DNA from: CAWCAW01 sp963714125
Lineage (GTDB): Bacteria; Actinomycetota; Acidimicrobiia; Acidimicrobiales; UBA8190
DNA: 64,000 bases
Assembly: GCA_963714125.1 (NCBI GenBank)
Contig: OY970234.1
Span: 2,790,001 to 2,854,000, forward strand
Direction: 5' to 3'
Part shown: positions 8,674-17,903 of the stretch, one piece after another
Layout of the letters: the number at the start of each line of letters is the position of its first letter
Position numbering within the stretch: position 1 is the first letter of the stretch
Position numbers and translations under genes: made by a program
Notes under the pieces: generated by a model
What the model was told of the DNA's origin: nothing
Databases searched by the model: none
Seen by the model: only the letters and a program-made list of their open reading frames with translations

Positions 8674-10308
8674 CTACTTCTGAGCCTTCAGGGCCCGGTA
8701 ACGACGGATCAAGGTGTTCGTCGACGAATCATGGGCAAGGTTGGGCTCACCGGAGCTCTCGAGCTCGGGAATGATGGCCTTGGCCAGCACCTTGCCGAGC
8801 TCCACGCCCCACTGGTCGAAGCTGTCGACGTGCCAGATGGTGCCCTGGGTGAACACGCTGTGCTCATACAAGGCGACGAGCGACCCGAGCAGGCGCGGCG
8901 TCAGCACCTCGGCCAACAGCACGTTGGTGGGGTGGTTGCCGGCCATGACCCGGTGGGCCACCTCGTGCTCGGCTACGCCCTCGGCGCGCACCTCCGCCTC
9001 GGTTTTCCCGAAGGCGAGGGCTTGCGCCTGGGCGAAGACATTCGACGACAAGATGTCGTGATGGTCGCGTAGGGGGTTCAGGGTCTTGCCGAATCCGATG
9101 AGGTCGACGGGGATGACCTTGGTGCCCTGGTGGATGAGCTGGAAGAAACTGTGTTGGCCGTTGGTGCAGGGCTCTCCCCAGTAGACCGCTCCGGTCTGGT
9201 AGTCGACGGGCAGGCCTTCGAGGGTGACGTGCTTGCCGTTGGACTCCATGGTCAACTGTTGCAGGTAGGCGGGGAATCGCTTGAGGTACTGGTCATATGG
9301 CATGACGCCGCACGATTGGGCGTCGAAGAAGTCGCCGTACCACACGGCCAGAAGGCCGAGGAGCACAGGCAGGTTCTTTTCGAGAGGCGCGGTGCGAAAG
9401 TGCTCGTCCATATCGTGGAACCCGGCCAGCATGTCGTCGAAGTTGTCCGGCCCCACCGCCACCATGGTCGATAGGCCGATGGCACTGTCCATGGAATAGC
9501 GCCCCCCGACCCAGTCCCAAAACCCGAACATGTTGGCGGTGTCGATGCCGAACTCGGCTACACGCGATTCGTTGGTGGAAACGGCTACAAAATGCTTGGC
9601 CACCGCCGACTCGTCGCCGAGTTGTTCCACCACCCAGGCCCGCGCCGAGGTGGCATTGGTGAGGGTCTCCAGAGTGCCAAAGGTCTTGGAGGAGATGATG
9701 AAGAGCGTCTCGTCGGCTGACAGATCGCGGGTGGCCTCGACGAAGTCTGTCGAGTCGACGTTGGAGACGAACCGAAACGTCATGTCACGCCGCGAGTAAT
9801 GACGAAGGGCTTCGTAGGCCATGACTGGCCCGAGGTCCGATCCCCCGATGCCCACGTTGATCACGTTGCGGATCTGCTTGCCAGTATGGCCGCGCCACTG
9901 CCCTGACCGCACTTTGTCGGCGAATGACCTCATGGCGTCGAGCACGTCGTGTACTTCCTTGACGACGTCGACCCCGTCGACGATCAGCGAAGTACCCCGG
10001 GGCATCCGCAGGGCGACATGGAGCACAGCCCGGTCTTCGGACACGTTGATGTGCTCGCCGCGAAACATTTGGTCGCGGCGCCCGGCCACGTCAACGTCGC
10101 GGGCCAGTGCTAAGAGAAGGGCGACGGTCTCGTCCGTGATGCGGTTCTTCGAATAGTCGAGGTAGATGCCGGCCGCCTCGGCACTGAGCCGTTCGCCGCG
10201 CCCGGGATCCTGCGCAAAGAGATCCCGCAGGTGTCGAGTCTGGATCTCGGCGAAGTGCTGCTCGAGTGCCTTCCACGTGGGAAGCGCCGTTAGCGGCGTT
10301 GCCGGCAT
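8674..10308 (-). CDS. pgi: Glucose-6-phosphate isomerase
   Basis: It interconverts glucose-6-phosphate and fructose-6-phosphate, linking glycolysis to the oxidative pentose phosphate genes beside it. 544 aa, close to the usual 550. The signature VGGRYSMDSAIGL, the phosphate-binding IGIGGSDLGP, the SSKTFGTLET motif and the C-terminal SFDQWGVELGK signature are all present. It is the first gene of a tight operon with gnd and pgl. Its upstream region (about 145 bases) is shared with the divergent DUF302 gene. Confidence 0.97.
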   Translation of the reverse strand: MPATPLTALPTWKALEQHFAEIQTRHLRDLFAQDPGRGERLSAEAAGIYLDYSKNRITDETVALLLALARDVDVAGRRDQMFRGEHINVSEDRAVLHVALRMPRGTSLIVDGVDVVKEVHDVLDAMRSFADKVRSGQWRGHTGKQIRNVINVGIGGSDLGPVMAYEALRHYSRRDMTFRFVSNVDSTDFVEATRDLSADETLFIISSKTFGTLETLTNATSARAWVVEQLGDESAVAKHFVAVSTNESRVAEFGIDTANMFGFWDWVGGRYSMDSAIGLSTMVAVGPDNFDDMLAGFHDMDEHFRTAPLEKNLPVLLGLLAVWYGDFFDAQSCGVMPYDQYLKRFPAYLQQLTMESNGKHVTLEGLPVDYQTGAVYWGEPCTNGQHSFFQLIHQGTKVIPVDLIGFGKTLNPLRDHHDILSSNVFAQAQALAFGKTEAEVRAEGVAEHEVAHRVMAGNHPTNVLLAEVLTPRLLGSLVALYEHSVFTQGTIWHVDSFDQWGVELGKVLAKAIIPELESSGEPNLAHDSSTNTLIRRYRALKAQK

Positions 10309-10453
10309 GTCACGACACCTCCTCCTGCGCCGCCAGCCGGACGGGCCATGCGGTCACGAGGCGGATGATAGGCGACCACCTCGACGTCCTCTATGCAGTA
10401 CGACAGCGGCCACGGCCAGGCACACTGCATACGCACAACACGGGGAGGCCACC

Positions 10454-10861
10454 ATGGCACCAGGACAAAGCGCATACCGGGGGGAGGGCGTCGTCACCAA
10501 AGCGAGCTCTCGTACCCATGCCGACACCGTCGCCCGCCTTACGGGACTCGTCGAGTCCAAGGGCATGCGCCTGTTTGCCGTGATCGACCAGAGTGCGCAA
10601 GCACGCACCGTCGGTCTCGAGCTCCGCAACACCACCATGGTCATCTTCGGCAGCCCGATGGCGGGGACGCCGGTGATGGCGGCGTCACCGCTGGCCGCAC
10701 TCGACCTACCCCTGCGCGTCGTGGTGTGGGACGACGGCACCGAGACCAAGGTGTCCTACGTTGATCCCGACGAGCTCGCCGCACGCTACGGCCTGAGCCC
10801 GACGTTGGCGTCCAACTTGGCCGGCATCAATGCGCTGACCGACGCCCTCATCCAGAGCTAA
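10454..10861 (+). CDS. DUF302-domain protein
   Basis: A 135-aa protein matching the DUF302 pattern almost end to end: an N-terminal HADTVARL helix, GMRLFAVIDQSAQA, then VGLELRNTTMVIFGSPMAGT and a LPLRVVVWDDG strand. The family has an alpha/beta fold and no firmly assigned reaction. I chose the ATG at 10454, about 5-6 bases after a GGGGAGG ribosome site. The longer frame overlaps pgi antisense. It is followed after 17 bases by an aldehyde dehydrogenase on the same strand, so the two may share a transcript. Confidence 0.88.
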   Translation: MAPGQSAYRGEGVVTKASSRTHADTVARLTGLVESKGMRLFAVIDQSAQARTVGLELRNTTMVIFGSPMAGTPVMAASPLAALDLPLRVVVWDDGTETKVSYVDPDELAARYGLSPTLASNLAGINALTDALIQS

Positions 10862-10878
10862 CCCGTAAGCTCGGCGCC

Positions 10879-12351
10879 ATGTCGGACCATGCACACGGTG
10901 CGGGCACCTTGGAGGTCATGGCCCGTCGAGGGATGGTGATCGGCAATCAGCGCGTGGCCATCGGCGACGCCGGCTACTACGAGCACCACAACCCCACCAC
11001 TGGTCAGGTTCAGGCCCAGGTGCCTTTGGCCGACGCCGGCCAGATCGATCAGGCCGTGACGGGCGCGCGCGAGGCGCTGCCGGCATGGCGAAAACTTCCC
11101 GTGCTGGCGCGCGCCGCCATGTTGCACCGCCTCGCCGATCTCATCGCCGAGCATGCGGAGGAATGCGATGCACTGAGCGCCTTGGAGACCGGCACGCCGG
11201 CCACCAAACTCGGCAGCGCCTTCTTCGCGTCGTTGTGGACGCGCTACCAAGCCGGGTGGGTGGACCGCCTCGAAGGGCAGACGGTGCCGGCCCTGCTCGG
11301 CCGCGGCCTCGATTACGTCGTGCCCGAACCGGTTGGGGTGGTGGGGATCTTCGTGCCCTGGAACGGATCGCTCATGGGGATGGGCATGTCGGCGGCGGCG
11401 GCGCTGGCAGCCGGGAACACCGTGGTGGTGAAACCTCCCGAGCTGGCCCCCTTCGGAGCCCTGCGCTTCGCCGAACTCGCCTTGGAAGCTGGATTTCCTC
11501 CTGGTGTGCTCAACGTCCTACCCGGCGGTGCCGTGGCGGGACGGGCCCTGGCCGAGCATCCCCTCGTCGACTTGCTCTGCTTCACCGGCGGTACGGCCAC
11601 TGCCACCGCTCTCATGCAGGCCGCGGCGCCGACGGTCAAACCCATGGTGCTGGAGTTGGGCGGCAAATCAGCCAACATCGTCTTCGAGGACGCCGATCTC
11701 GACCGGGCCATCCCCATAGCCGGCCAGGCAGCCCTCCTTCTGTCGGGACAGGGATGTGCATTGCCGACGCGCCTGTTCGTCCATGACGATGTCTATGAGG
11801 AAGTCCTCGAGCGCGTCGTCACTACGGTCGAGGCCGCCATTGTGGGCGATCCCCTCGACCCCGACACCGACGTGGGACCGGTGATCACCGAGGCGTCGCT
11901 CGGCCGCATTCTCGGCGTCATCGAACGGGCCCAAGCCCAGGGTGCCGGACGGTTGCTCACCGGCGGTACCAGGATCGGTGGGGAGCTCGCCGCTGGCTAT
12001 TTTCTTGCTCCCGCCGTCTTCACCGATGTGGATCACGCGAGCGAGCTCGCCCAACAAGAGATCTTCGGTCCCGTGCTGTGCGTGTTGCGTTTCAGCGACG
12101 AGGACGAGGTGGTTCGTCTGGCCAACGCCACGCGCTACGGGCTCGCCGCCTACCTCTTTACCAACGACATCACACGGGCCCATCGGGTGGCGGGGCGCCT
12201 TGAGGCCGGCTCCGTCTCCATCAACGGCGCTCCCGGGCTCTCGCCCAATGCTCCTTTTGGAGGGACCCATCACAGCGGTTTCGGCCGCCTCGGAGGGCGC
12301 GCCGGCATCGAGGCGTTCGTGCGCTGGAAGAACGTCTACGTGGCGCTGTAG
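10879..12351 (+). CDS. NAD(P)-dependent aldehyde dehydrogenase
   Basis: A 490-aa member of the ALDH superfamily, oxidising an aldehyde to the acid. Features in order: VPWNGSLM (the PWN cofactor motif), the catalytic Glu region LELGGKSANIVF, the nucleophile Cys in SGQGCALPTR, then EIFGPVLCVL and the C-terminal NAPFGGTHHSGFGR. The residues after the Cys (ALP) differ from the common TAG/IAA, hinting at an uncommon subfamily. The substrate is unknown. The surrounding SDRs, amidohydrolases and M24 proteins suggest a catabolic role. It converges on the SDR at 12367. Confidence 0.94.
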   Translation: MSDHAHGAGTLEVMARRGMVIGNQRVAIGDAGYYEHHNPTTGQVQAQVPLADAGQIDQAVTGAREALPAWRKLPVLARAAMLHRLADLIAEHAEECDALSALETGTPATKLGSAFFASLWTRYQAGWVDRLEGQTVPALLGRGLDYVVPEPVGVVGIFVPWNGSLMGMGMSAAAALAAGNTVVVKPPELAPFGALRFAELALEAGFPPGVLNVLPGGAVAGRALAEHPLVDLLCFTGGTATATALMQAAAPTVKPMVLELGGKSANIVFEDADLDRAIPIAGQAALLLSGQGCALPTRLFVHDDVYEEVLERVVTTVEAAIVGDPLDPDTDVGPVITEASLGRILGVIERAQAQGAGRLLTGGTRIGGELAAGYFLAPAVFTDVDHASELAQQEIFGPVLCVLRFSDEDEVVRLANATRYGLAAYLFTNDITRAHRVAGRLEAGSVSINGAPGLSPNAPFGGTHHSGFGRLGGRAGIEAFVRWKNVYVAL

Positions 12352-12366
12352 GCCACCGCCACGCCG

Positions 12367-13122
12367 TCAGTGCAGGTATGCCTGGCCGCCATCGACCATG
12401 AGCGTGGTGCCGGTGATGTAGTCACCGTCGGGGCCACACAAGAACACCGCCGCTCTCCCGATGTCCTGCTCGGTGTCCCCGACGCGGCGAAGCGGAATGG
12501 AATCGACGAATTTTTCGTATCGCTCGGGAAAGCGCTCGCCCCAGCGCGTGAAACCTTCCGACCCTGCCAACGGAATGATGACGTTGGCCCGGATGCCCTC
12601 AGGGCCCCATTCCATGGCGGCCGTACGGGTCATGGCTCGGATGGACTCCTTGGCCGCCACGTACGCCGCGTAGAGCTGCGAGTCGGCTCGTAACCCCATG
12701 CCGGTGGCCAGATTGAGGATGACTCCGCCGTCGCGTAAGTAGGGATAGCACGCCTGCATGAAACTGAATGTGGCCAACGGGCCCGATCTCCAACTGGCGT
12801 CCATGGCTTGGCGCGTCAGATCCGTCAACGGCGCGATCGTCACTTCCTGGGCGTTGTTGACGAGGATGTCCACGGTGCCGAACCTCGCCACGGTGGCTTC
12901 GACAGCGCCGTGAATGTCGGCCTCTTCCTTTACGTCGGCCGCCACCGACGTCCCCACCCCGCCGCGGCGCTCGATCTCGGCCGCGGTGTCCTGCACCTTG
13001 GCCAAGGTTCGACCAGCCGACATGATCTGGGCTCCTTCGGCGGCCAGCGCCAAGGCGATGCCACGCCCGACGCCTTGTCCGGCCCCCGTCACCAACGCGA
13101 CCTTGCCTTGCAGCGTTCCCAT
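12367..13122 (-). CDS. SDR-family oxidoreductase
   Basis: A 251-aa classical short-chain dehydrogenase with a Rossmann fold. Cofactor loop TGAGQGVGRG at residues 13-22, NNAQ in place of NNAG, and catalytic YVAAK. The C-terminal GTTLMVDGGQ is typical. At the catalytic serine position the sequence reads NLATGMG, so Thr may replace Ser, and the spacing to the Tyr is one residue longer than in FabG-like enzymes. This could weaken or alter catalysis. It is the last gene of a three-gene minus-strand operon, 9 bases after the degenerate M24 gene. Substrate unknown. Confidence 0.92.
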   Translation of the reverse strand: MGTLQGKVALVTGAGQGVGRGIALALAAEGAQIMSAGRTLAKVQDTAAEIERRGGVGTSVAADVKEEADIHGAVEATVARFGTVDILVNNAQEVTIAPLTDLTRQAMDASWRSGPLATFSFMQACYPYLRDGGVILNLATGMGLRADSQLYAAYVAAKESIRAMTRTAAMEWGPEGIRANVIIPLAGSEGFTRWGERFPERYEKFVDSIPLRRVGDTEQDIGRAAVFLCGPDGDYITGTTLMVDGGQAYLH

Positions 13123-13131
13123 ACGATCGTT

Positions 13132-14391
13132 CTAATCCTGAGGCACCAGGCCGCCCGGTAGGCGCGTCAGGAGCGTGGGGCCGCCGTCGTCGATCAAGAC
13201 GGTCTCCGATACCAGATATCCACCCACGCCGCGCTCGTACACATAGCCCTGGATACACAGGATCATTCCGGCTTGGAGGACATCTTGTCGGGCGCCCTCG
13301 GGTCCGAAGGCGTTCCCCGCCACGGGGGGCTCCATGCCGAGTCCGACCCCGAAGACAATGGGAACCGGCGGCCGCGGCTCGCCCGAGCTATCCCAGGCGT
13401 CGAGCAGCTCGCCGACCGCAGCCCCGGGGCGGCACATCTCGACCACAGCGCTTACGGCTCGCCGCCAGCGCGTCTGCAGTGCGTCGGGAATGCCGGACAC
13501 GCCGGGGACGCCGGAAGCACCGGGAGCCTGCGGCACCGCGATCGTGCGCATCACCGTTCCCAAATAGCCGGTGTACAGCACCTCGGCACGCAGCACGACG
13601 AGATCGCCGGCTTGCAACACGCGTTCTGAGGGTCGAAGGCGCACGAGCGCTTCTCCGGCCCCATTGCGCCCGTCGTCTGCCTGAGTGGGCGTGGCGCAAA
13701 CAAGCGGTTCGGAGGCCAAGAGCACCGGAGAGAACCGGATGATCTCCTCGGCGAGCTGACCCTTCAGCGCGTCTTCGTTGGCGCCGGGGACGACGGCCGG
13801 ACAGGTGGCGGCGACCGCACCCTCGGCGATGGCCAGAGCCGTACGGACACAGTGGATTTCACTCGGGAGGCGAACTCGTCGGATACCGTCGAGGAGCCGT
13901 TGCCCGTCGATGATCTCGGCCTGCGGGCAGAGCAAGGCCATGAGCGCCATGCCCGAAGATGCGACGCCGTCGACACCCACCCGACGAGACTCGGCCAGGC
14001 CTTCGACGCGCTGGAGCGCCTCCACCACATGGCGGGGGTTCCAGGTGAGCCCGGTGAGGTTTTCGGTGGGCACCTCGGGCGGGATGCCGTCCTCCCACGT
14101 GCTGGCCTGCAGGGAAACCTGGCCGGTACGGCGCACCAGCACGCACACCGGCGCCCACGGCGTTAGCACGGCGCGCCACAACGACCGGTGCCCTACGACG
14201 TACTTGATGTTCGGATACCGGCCCAGGACCAAAGCATCGACGTCGGCTTCGTCCATGGCCTCGAGCACCCGGCGCCGGCGCTGGGCGCGCAGCATGGCGT
14301 AGTCGACACCGGCACCGTCCTCGGTGGCGGCGGTGCCCAAGGGGCCGTAGCCGCCGCGCAGCCCCGGCAGGTCGGGCGACGATGAGCTCAT
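13132..14391 (-). CDS. M24 'pita-bread' fold protein lacking all metal ligands
   Basis: A 419-aa protein with the two-domain layout of M24 aminopeptidase/creatinase proteins. The N-terminal creatinase-like domain covers about residues 30-165 and the C-terminal pita-bread domain about 175-415. Aligned by eye with the neighbour at 14388, the five metal-binding positions are changed: Asp to Arg268, Asp to Thr279, His to about Phe347, Glu to Gln381 and Glu to Ser395. It therefore cannot be a normal dinuclear metallopeptidase. Creatinase itself works without metal on this fold, so a hydrolase of that kind is possible, as is a non-catalytic partner of its neighbour. Its start overlaps the stop of the upstream M24 gene by 4 bases (ATGA). 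Confidence 0.85.
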   Translation of the reverse strand: MSSSSPDLPGLRGGYGPLGTAATEDGAGVDYAMLRAQRRRRVLEAMDEADVDALVLGRYPNIKYVVGHRSLWRAVLTPWAPVCVLVRRTGQVSLQASTWEDGIPPEVPTENLTGLTWNPRHVVEALQRVEGLAESRRVGVDGVASSGMALMALLCPQAEIIDGQRLLDGIRRVRLPSEIHCVRTALAIAEGAVAATCPAVVPGANEDALKGQLAEEIIRFSPVLLASEPLVCATPTQADDGRNGAGEALVRLRPSERVLQAGDLVVLRAEVLYTGYLGTVMRTIAVPQAPGASGVPGVSGIPDALQTRWRRAVSAVVEMCRPGAAVGELLDAWDSSGEPRPPVPIVFGVGLGMEPPVAGNAFGPEGARQDVLQAGMILCIQGYVYERGVGGYLVSETVLIDDGGPTLLTRLPGGLVPQD

Positions 14392-15587
14392 TCGAAAGGC
14401 CGGTTCGGGTACTGGCTGACCTTCTCGTACCCGTTTTCGGTGACGAGAACCAGCTCCTCGCAGCGATACCCCATGTGCCCGTCCTCCCAGGTGACGGGTT
14501 CGACAACCAGGGCCATGCCGGGCTCGAGCACGAACTGCTCATCGAACTCCCGCCCCAGATCCGATCCGATGCGCTGGGGCTCCCCGCCTTCGAGGCCGAG
14601 AGTGTGGGCCAGGAAGTAATGATCGAGCCAAGGTTTCGACCCGCCGTTGGCGGCGATAGCCACGTCGACCAGCTCCGCCCCCGTGGTGCCGGGACGCACG
14701 TGGTCCAACACGGCGTCGGTCACCGCCTTCCAGCGGGCAAACAGGGAACGTTGGCGCGACGACGGAGGGCCCACCACCCACGTACGGCCCACGTCCGAGG
14801 CATAGCCCTCATAACTCGTCACGCAATCGGTCCAGATGACGTCCCCGTGGCGCGCAATGTGATCGTTGGTGACCAAGGCGAAGGGCACGTCGCCATTGGT
14901 GCTCCACGGTCCGTCAGCGATGCGAGGCGGCATGGCCTGAAAGACGGGGTCGAGGAAATTCCCCGTGGCGCCCACCTCGAAGAGCCGGTGCAAGAAGATG
15001 GCCGTCATCTCGCTGGTGCGAAGTCCAGGCCGCAGTGCCTCTTCCACGGCGTGGTGCGCCGCCTCACACAGGGCCCACGAACGACGCAAGCACTCACGCT
15101 CATCCGCCGTTTTGTGCAGGCGCGCCGCCGTCAGCACCCCGACCGCACTCTTGCATTCGGTGGCGGGCAGCCGCGCGGGCAGCTCCTGGAACATGGCCAC
15201 GGTGTAGTCATCAAATCCAATGCGGGCCGGGGCAGCGCCAGCGATGTCGTGGAGGTGGCGCCCGAGCTCGGCCACCCCTTCCACCCGCTCCAGGGCCAGC
15301 GCGCCGTGGAGGTGATCGCCAGGAAGATCCGGGGGGGCCTCGAGCGGATACGGGGTGAACAGGTGCGGCCAAGGATCGTCGGCCAGCACCACCGCCACCG
15401 GTCGCATCTGGAGGCTCTGTCCATTGTCCGACAGCGGGGTCCACGTGCCCGTGGCGTAGAGCACGCCGCCCGTCGTGAGCAGCACCAGGGCGTCCAGGTG
15501 CCGTTGCGCCATGTGTGTCTGGAGCTTTAGCACCCGCTCGCGGCGCAGGCGAACAAGGTCAAGAGTCCCATGACCGGGGGTGACCAT
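14388..15587 (-). CDS. M24-family metallopeptidase (Xaa-Pro dipeptidase-like)
   Basis: A 399-aa protein with an N-terminal creatinase-like domain and a C-terminal pita-bread peptidase domain. All five expected metal ligands can be placed: Asp254, Asp265 (ASDVGRT), His328 (AHTLGLE), Glu363 (VVEPVT) and Glu377 (RCEELVL). It should bind two divalent metals and cleave an X-Pro bond or a related amide. It has no signal peptide, so it acts in the cytoplasm. First gene of the operon M24-M24-SDR, divergent from the SDR/amidohydrolase genes with only 74 bases between, so the two operons may be co-regulated. Confidence 0.92.
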   Translation of the reverse strand: MVTPGHGTLDLVRLRRERVLKLQTHMAQRHLDALVLLTTGGVLYATGTWTPLSDNGQSLQMRPVAVVLADDPWPHLFTPYPLEAPPDLPGDHLHGALALERVEGVAELGRHLHDIAGAAPARIGFDDYTVAMFQELPARLPATECKSAVGVLTAARLHKTADERECLRRSWALCEAAHHAVEEALRPGLRTSEMTAIFLHRLFEVGATGNFLDPVFQAMPPRIADGPWSTNGDVPFALVTNDHIARHGDVIWTDCVTSYEGYASDVGRTWVVGPPSSRQRSLFARWKAVTDAVLDHVRPGTTGAELVDVAIAANGGSKPWLDHYFLAHTLGLEGGEPQRIGSDLGREFDEQFVLEPGMALVVEPVTWEDGHMGYRCEELVLVTENGYEKVSQYPNRPFE

Positions 15588-15661
15588 CGACAGGGGACGG
15601 TACCACCGCTTCTGATCGTGACCGGCTCGGCGAGTCTGCGGGTGCCTCGTACCATGGAGCC

Positions 15662-16435
15662 ATGATGCGCTTCAGCGGCCAAGGAGCATTGGTGACCGGC
15701 GCCGGCGGGAGCATCGGGGCGGCGGTGGCCCGCCATCTCGCCCTGGAAGGTGCCGTGGTGACGTGTGCCGACATCGACGCCGAGGCCGCCGAGCACACCG
15801 CGCACACCCTTCGCGATCGGGGCGCCGACGCGCACAGTGTGTCCTGCGACGTGACCGACGACGAGGACTGCGCCCGGGCCGTGGCTGGCGCCGCCGCAGC
15901 CGCTGCCGCCCGCGCATCGGGGTCCGGCGGGTTGCACATCGTCGTCAATACGGCGGGAATCGGCGCCATGGCCCGCACCGAAACCCTCGCCACCGAGCAG
16001 TGGCGACGGGTCATCGATGTCAATCTGACGGGTACGTTCCTCGTGTGTCGTGAGGCCATTGCCGAACTGGTCAAGACCAAGGGCTCCATCGTGAACGTCT
16101 CCTCGGCCGGAGGGATTAAACCCACCGCCTACAACGCCGCCTACTGCGCGTCCAAGGCGGCGGTGATCATGCTGACCAAGGCCTTGGCCGTAGAGCTGAG
16201 CGACCGCGGCGTCCGGGCCAACTGCGTCTGCCCGGGTTCGGTGGACACGCCGTTTCTTCGCTCCTTCGTGCTCCCCGAAGACGCCAACATGCGGTTGCTG
16301 GCTCGTAATGCGGCGCTGTTGGGGAGTGTCGTCACCGTTGACGAAGTCGCCGAGGCCGTCTCGTACCTGGCCTCGGACGCGGCCGCTATGGTCACCGGGA
16401 CTGCGTTGTGTATCGACGGAGGCTCCACCGCATGA
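15662..16435 (+). CDS. SDR-family oxidoreductase
   Basis: A 257-aa classical short-chain dehydrogenase. It has the cofactor loop TGAGGSIGAA, an NTAG variant of NNAG, the catalytic serine in VNVSSAGG, the catalytic YCASK, and a C-terminal GTALCIDGGS. An Ala-rich stretch near residues 78-88 lengthens the loop before NTAG. Two consecutive ATG codons begin the gene (15662 and 15665). Its stop overlaps the start of the following amidohydrolase by four bases (ATGA), so they form an operon. It diverges from the M24 operon. Confidence 0.93.
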   Translation: MMRFSGQGALVTGAGGSIGAAVARHLALEGAVVTCADIDAEAAEHTAHTLRDRGADAHSVSCDVTDDEDCARAVAGAAAAAAARASGSGGLHIVVNTAGIGAMARTETLATEQWRRVIDVNLTGTFLVCREAIAELVKTKGSIVNVSSAGGIKPTAYNAAYCASKAAVIMLTKALAVELSDRGVRANCVCPGSVDTPFLRSFVLPEDANMRLLARNAALLGSVVTVDEVAEAVSYLASDAAAMVTGTALCIDGGSTA

Positions 16436-17871
16436 CCGACACCCTCATCTCCAAATCGGCTCGGGTCCACGCCGCCTTGGACCACCCTGTCATCGACGCC
16501 GACGGGCACACCACCGAGTACTTTCCCGCCCTCGTCCCGTACCTCGAGGCCGAAGGCGTGGACCTGTCGAGCCCCAACCTGCTGCGCCTGGTGCCGGCTG
16601 TCTTCGGGCCTTACGCCGAATGGTCAGCACTCACTCCATTGGAGCGGGCCAACCGACGGGTGACGCGCCCTCCGTGGTGGGGGGCACCGGCTCGCAATAC
16701 CCGTGACCTCGCCACCTCGATGTTCCCCAAGCTCATGTACGAGCGCCTCGACGAGATGGGCCTCGATTTCGCCGTGATCTACCCGAGTGTCGGTCTGGCC
16801 TTCATGCACCTCCCCGATGAGGTCGAGCGCCGGGCCACCTGTCGAGCACTCAATCGCTACAACATCGAGGCGTTTGCCCCCTTAGCCGATCGCATGGCGC
16901 CCGTGGCCGCCATTCCCATGTACACGCCGCAGGAGGCGGTCGAGGAGATCGAGCGTGCCGTCGATCAAGGGTTCAAGTCGGTGCTCCTGGCCGGCTACGT
17001 CCAGCGCCCCGTGGCAGCCATCAGTGACCGAGACCCCGACGCCGGCCTCTACGCCCGGTGGCTCGATTTCTACGGGATCGACAGCGCCTATGACTACGAC
17101 CCTGTGTGGGAGACGTGTCGAAGGTTGCGACTGCCTGTCGCCTTTCACTCCGGATCCATCGGTTGGGGCAGCCGCATGTCGGTGTCGAACTACATGTACA
17201 ACCACATGGGTCATCTGGCCGAGGGCCAGCAATCGGTGGCCAAGTCGTTGTTCATGGGCGGGGTGACGCGTCGTTTCCCCGAGCTGCGCTTCGCTTTTCT
17301 CGAAGGTGGGGTGGCCTGGGCCGCCGCCCTCTACGTCGATCTGATCGGCCACTGGGAGAAGCGCAACCTGAGGGCCCTCAATCACCTGGATCCCGCCACC
17401 ATCGATCGAGGACACTTCGCCGAGCTACTGGCCCGCTACGGCCCCGCCACCCCCGCGGGCGCCCAGCGCATCGCCAGTCGAGCACCGATCGATCCGTCCG
17501 AGCGCGACGAGTGGGCGCCGTGCGGCATCGAGCAGGCGCACGACATCAAGGACCGCTTCGTCCCCGGCTTCTTCTTCGGTTGCGAGGCCGACGACCCCTT
17601 GGCCACCATGGCCTTCAACACCCGCGTCAATCCCTTTGGCGCCCGCCTCCAAGCCATGTTCGGCTCGGACATCTCCCATTGGGATGTGCCCGACATGTCC
17701 GAGGTGCTGGACGAGGCGTGGGAGTTGGTCGATCACGGTCTGTTCTCCACGGCGGATTTCCGTGACTTCGTCTTCAGCAACCCGGTGCGATTCTTGGCCG
17801 GTGCCAACCCCGACTACTTCCGCGACACCGTGGTTCACAGCGCCGTGGACCGCTTCCTGGCCGAAGGCTGA
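16432..17871 (+). CDS. Amidohydrolase-2 family metal-dependent hydrolase/decarboxylase
   Basis: A 479-aa TIM-barrel protein of the amidohydrolase-related group that includes ACMSD-type decarboxylases. The N-terminal metal motif reads DADGHTTEYF (D-x-D-x-H form). A metal His lies in AFHSGS and the catalytic Asp in GSDISHWD near the C-terminus. EGGVAWAAAL marks the barrel strand usual in this group. I start it at the ATG at 16432, which overlaps the SDR stop by four bases. A related but shorter protein is encoded at 37881. The reaction (C-C or C-N hydrolysis, or decarboxylation) cannot be assigned. Confidence 0.9.
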   Translation: MTDTLISKSARVHAALDHPVIDADGHTTEYFPALVPYLEAEGVDLSSPNLLRLVPAVFGPYAEWSALTPLERANRRVTRPPWWGAPARNTRDLATSMFPKLMYERLDEMGLDFAVIYPSVGLAFMHLPDEVERRATCRALNRYNIEAFAPLADRMAPVAAIPMYTPQEAVEEIERAVDQGFKSVLLAGYVQRPVAAISDRDPDAGLYARWLDFYGIDSAYDYDPVWETCRRLRLPVAFHSGSIGWGSRMSVSNYMYNHMGHLAEGQQSVAKSLFMGGVTRRFPELRFAFLEGGVAWAAALYVDLIGHWEKRNLRALNHLDPATIDRGHFAELLARYGPATPAGAQRIASRAPIDPSERDEWAPCGIEQAHDIKDRFVPGFFFGCEADDPLATMAFNTRVNPFGARLQAMFGSDISHWDVPDMSEVLDEAWELVDHGLFSTADFRDFVFSNPVRFLAGANPDYFRDTVVHSAVDRFLAEG

Positions 17872-17903
17872 CGGCGCCGGGAAGCTGGCCCGTACCCCCC
17901 GCC

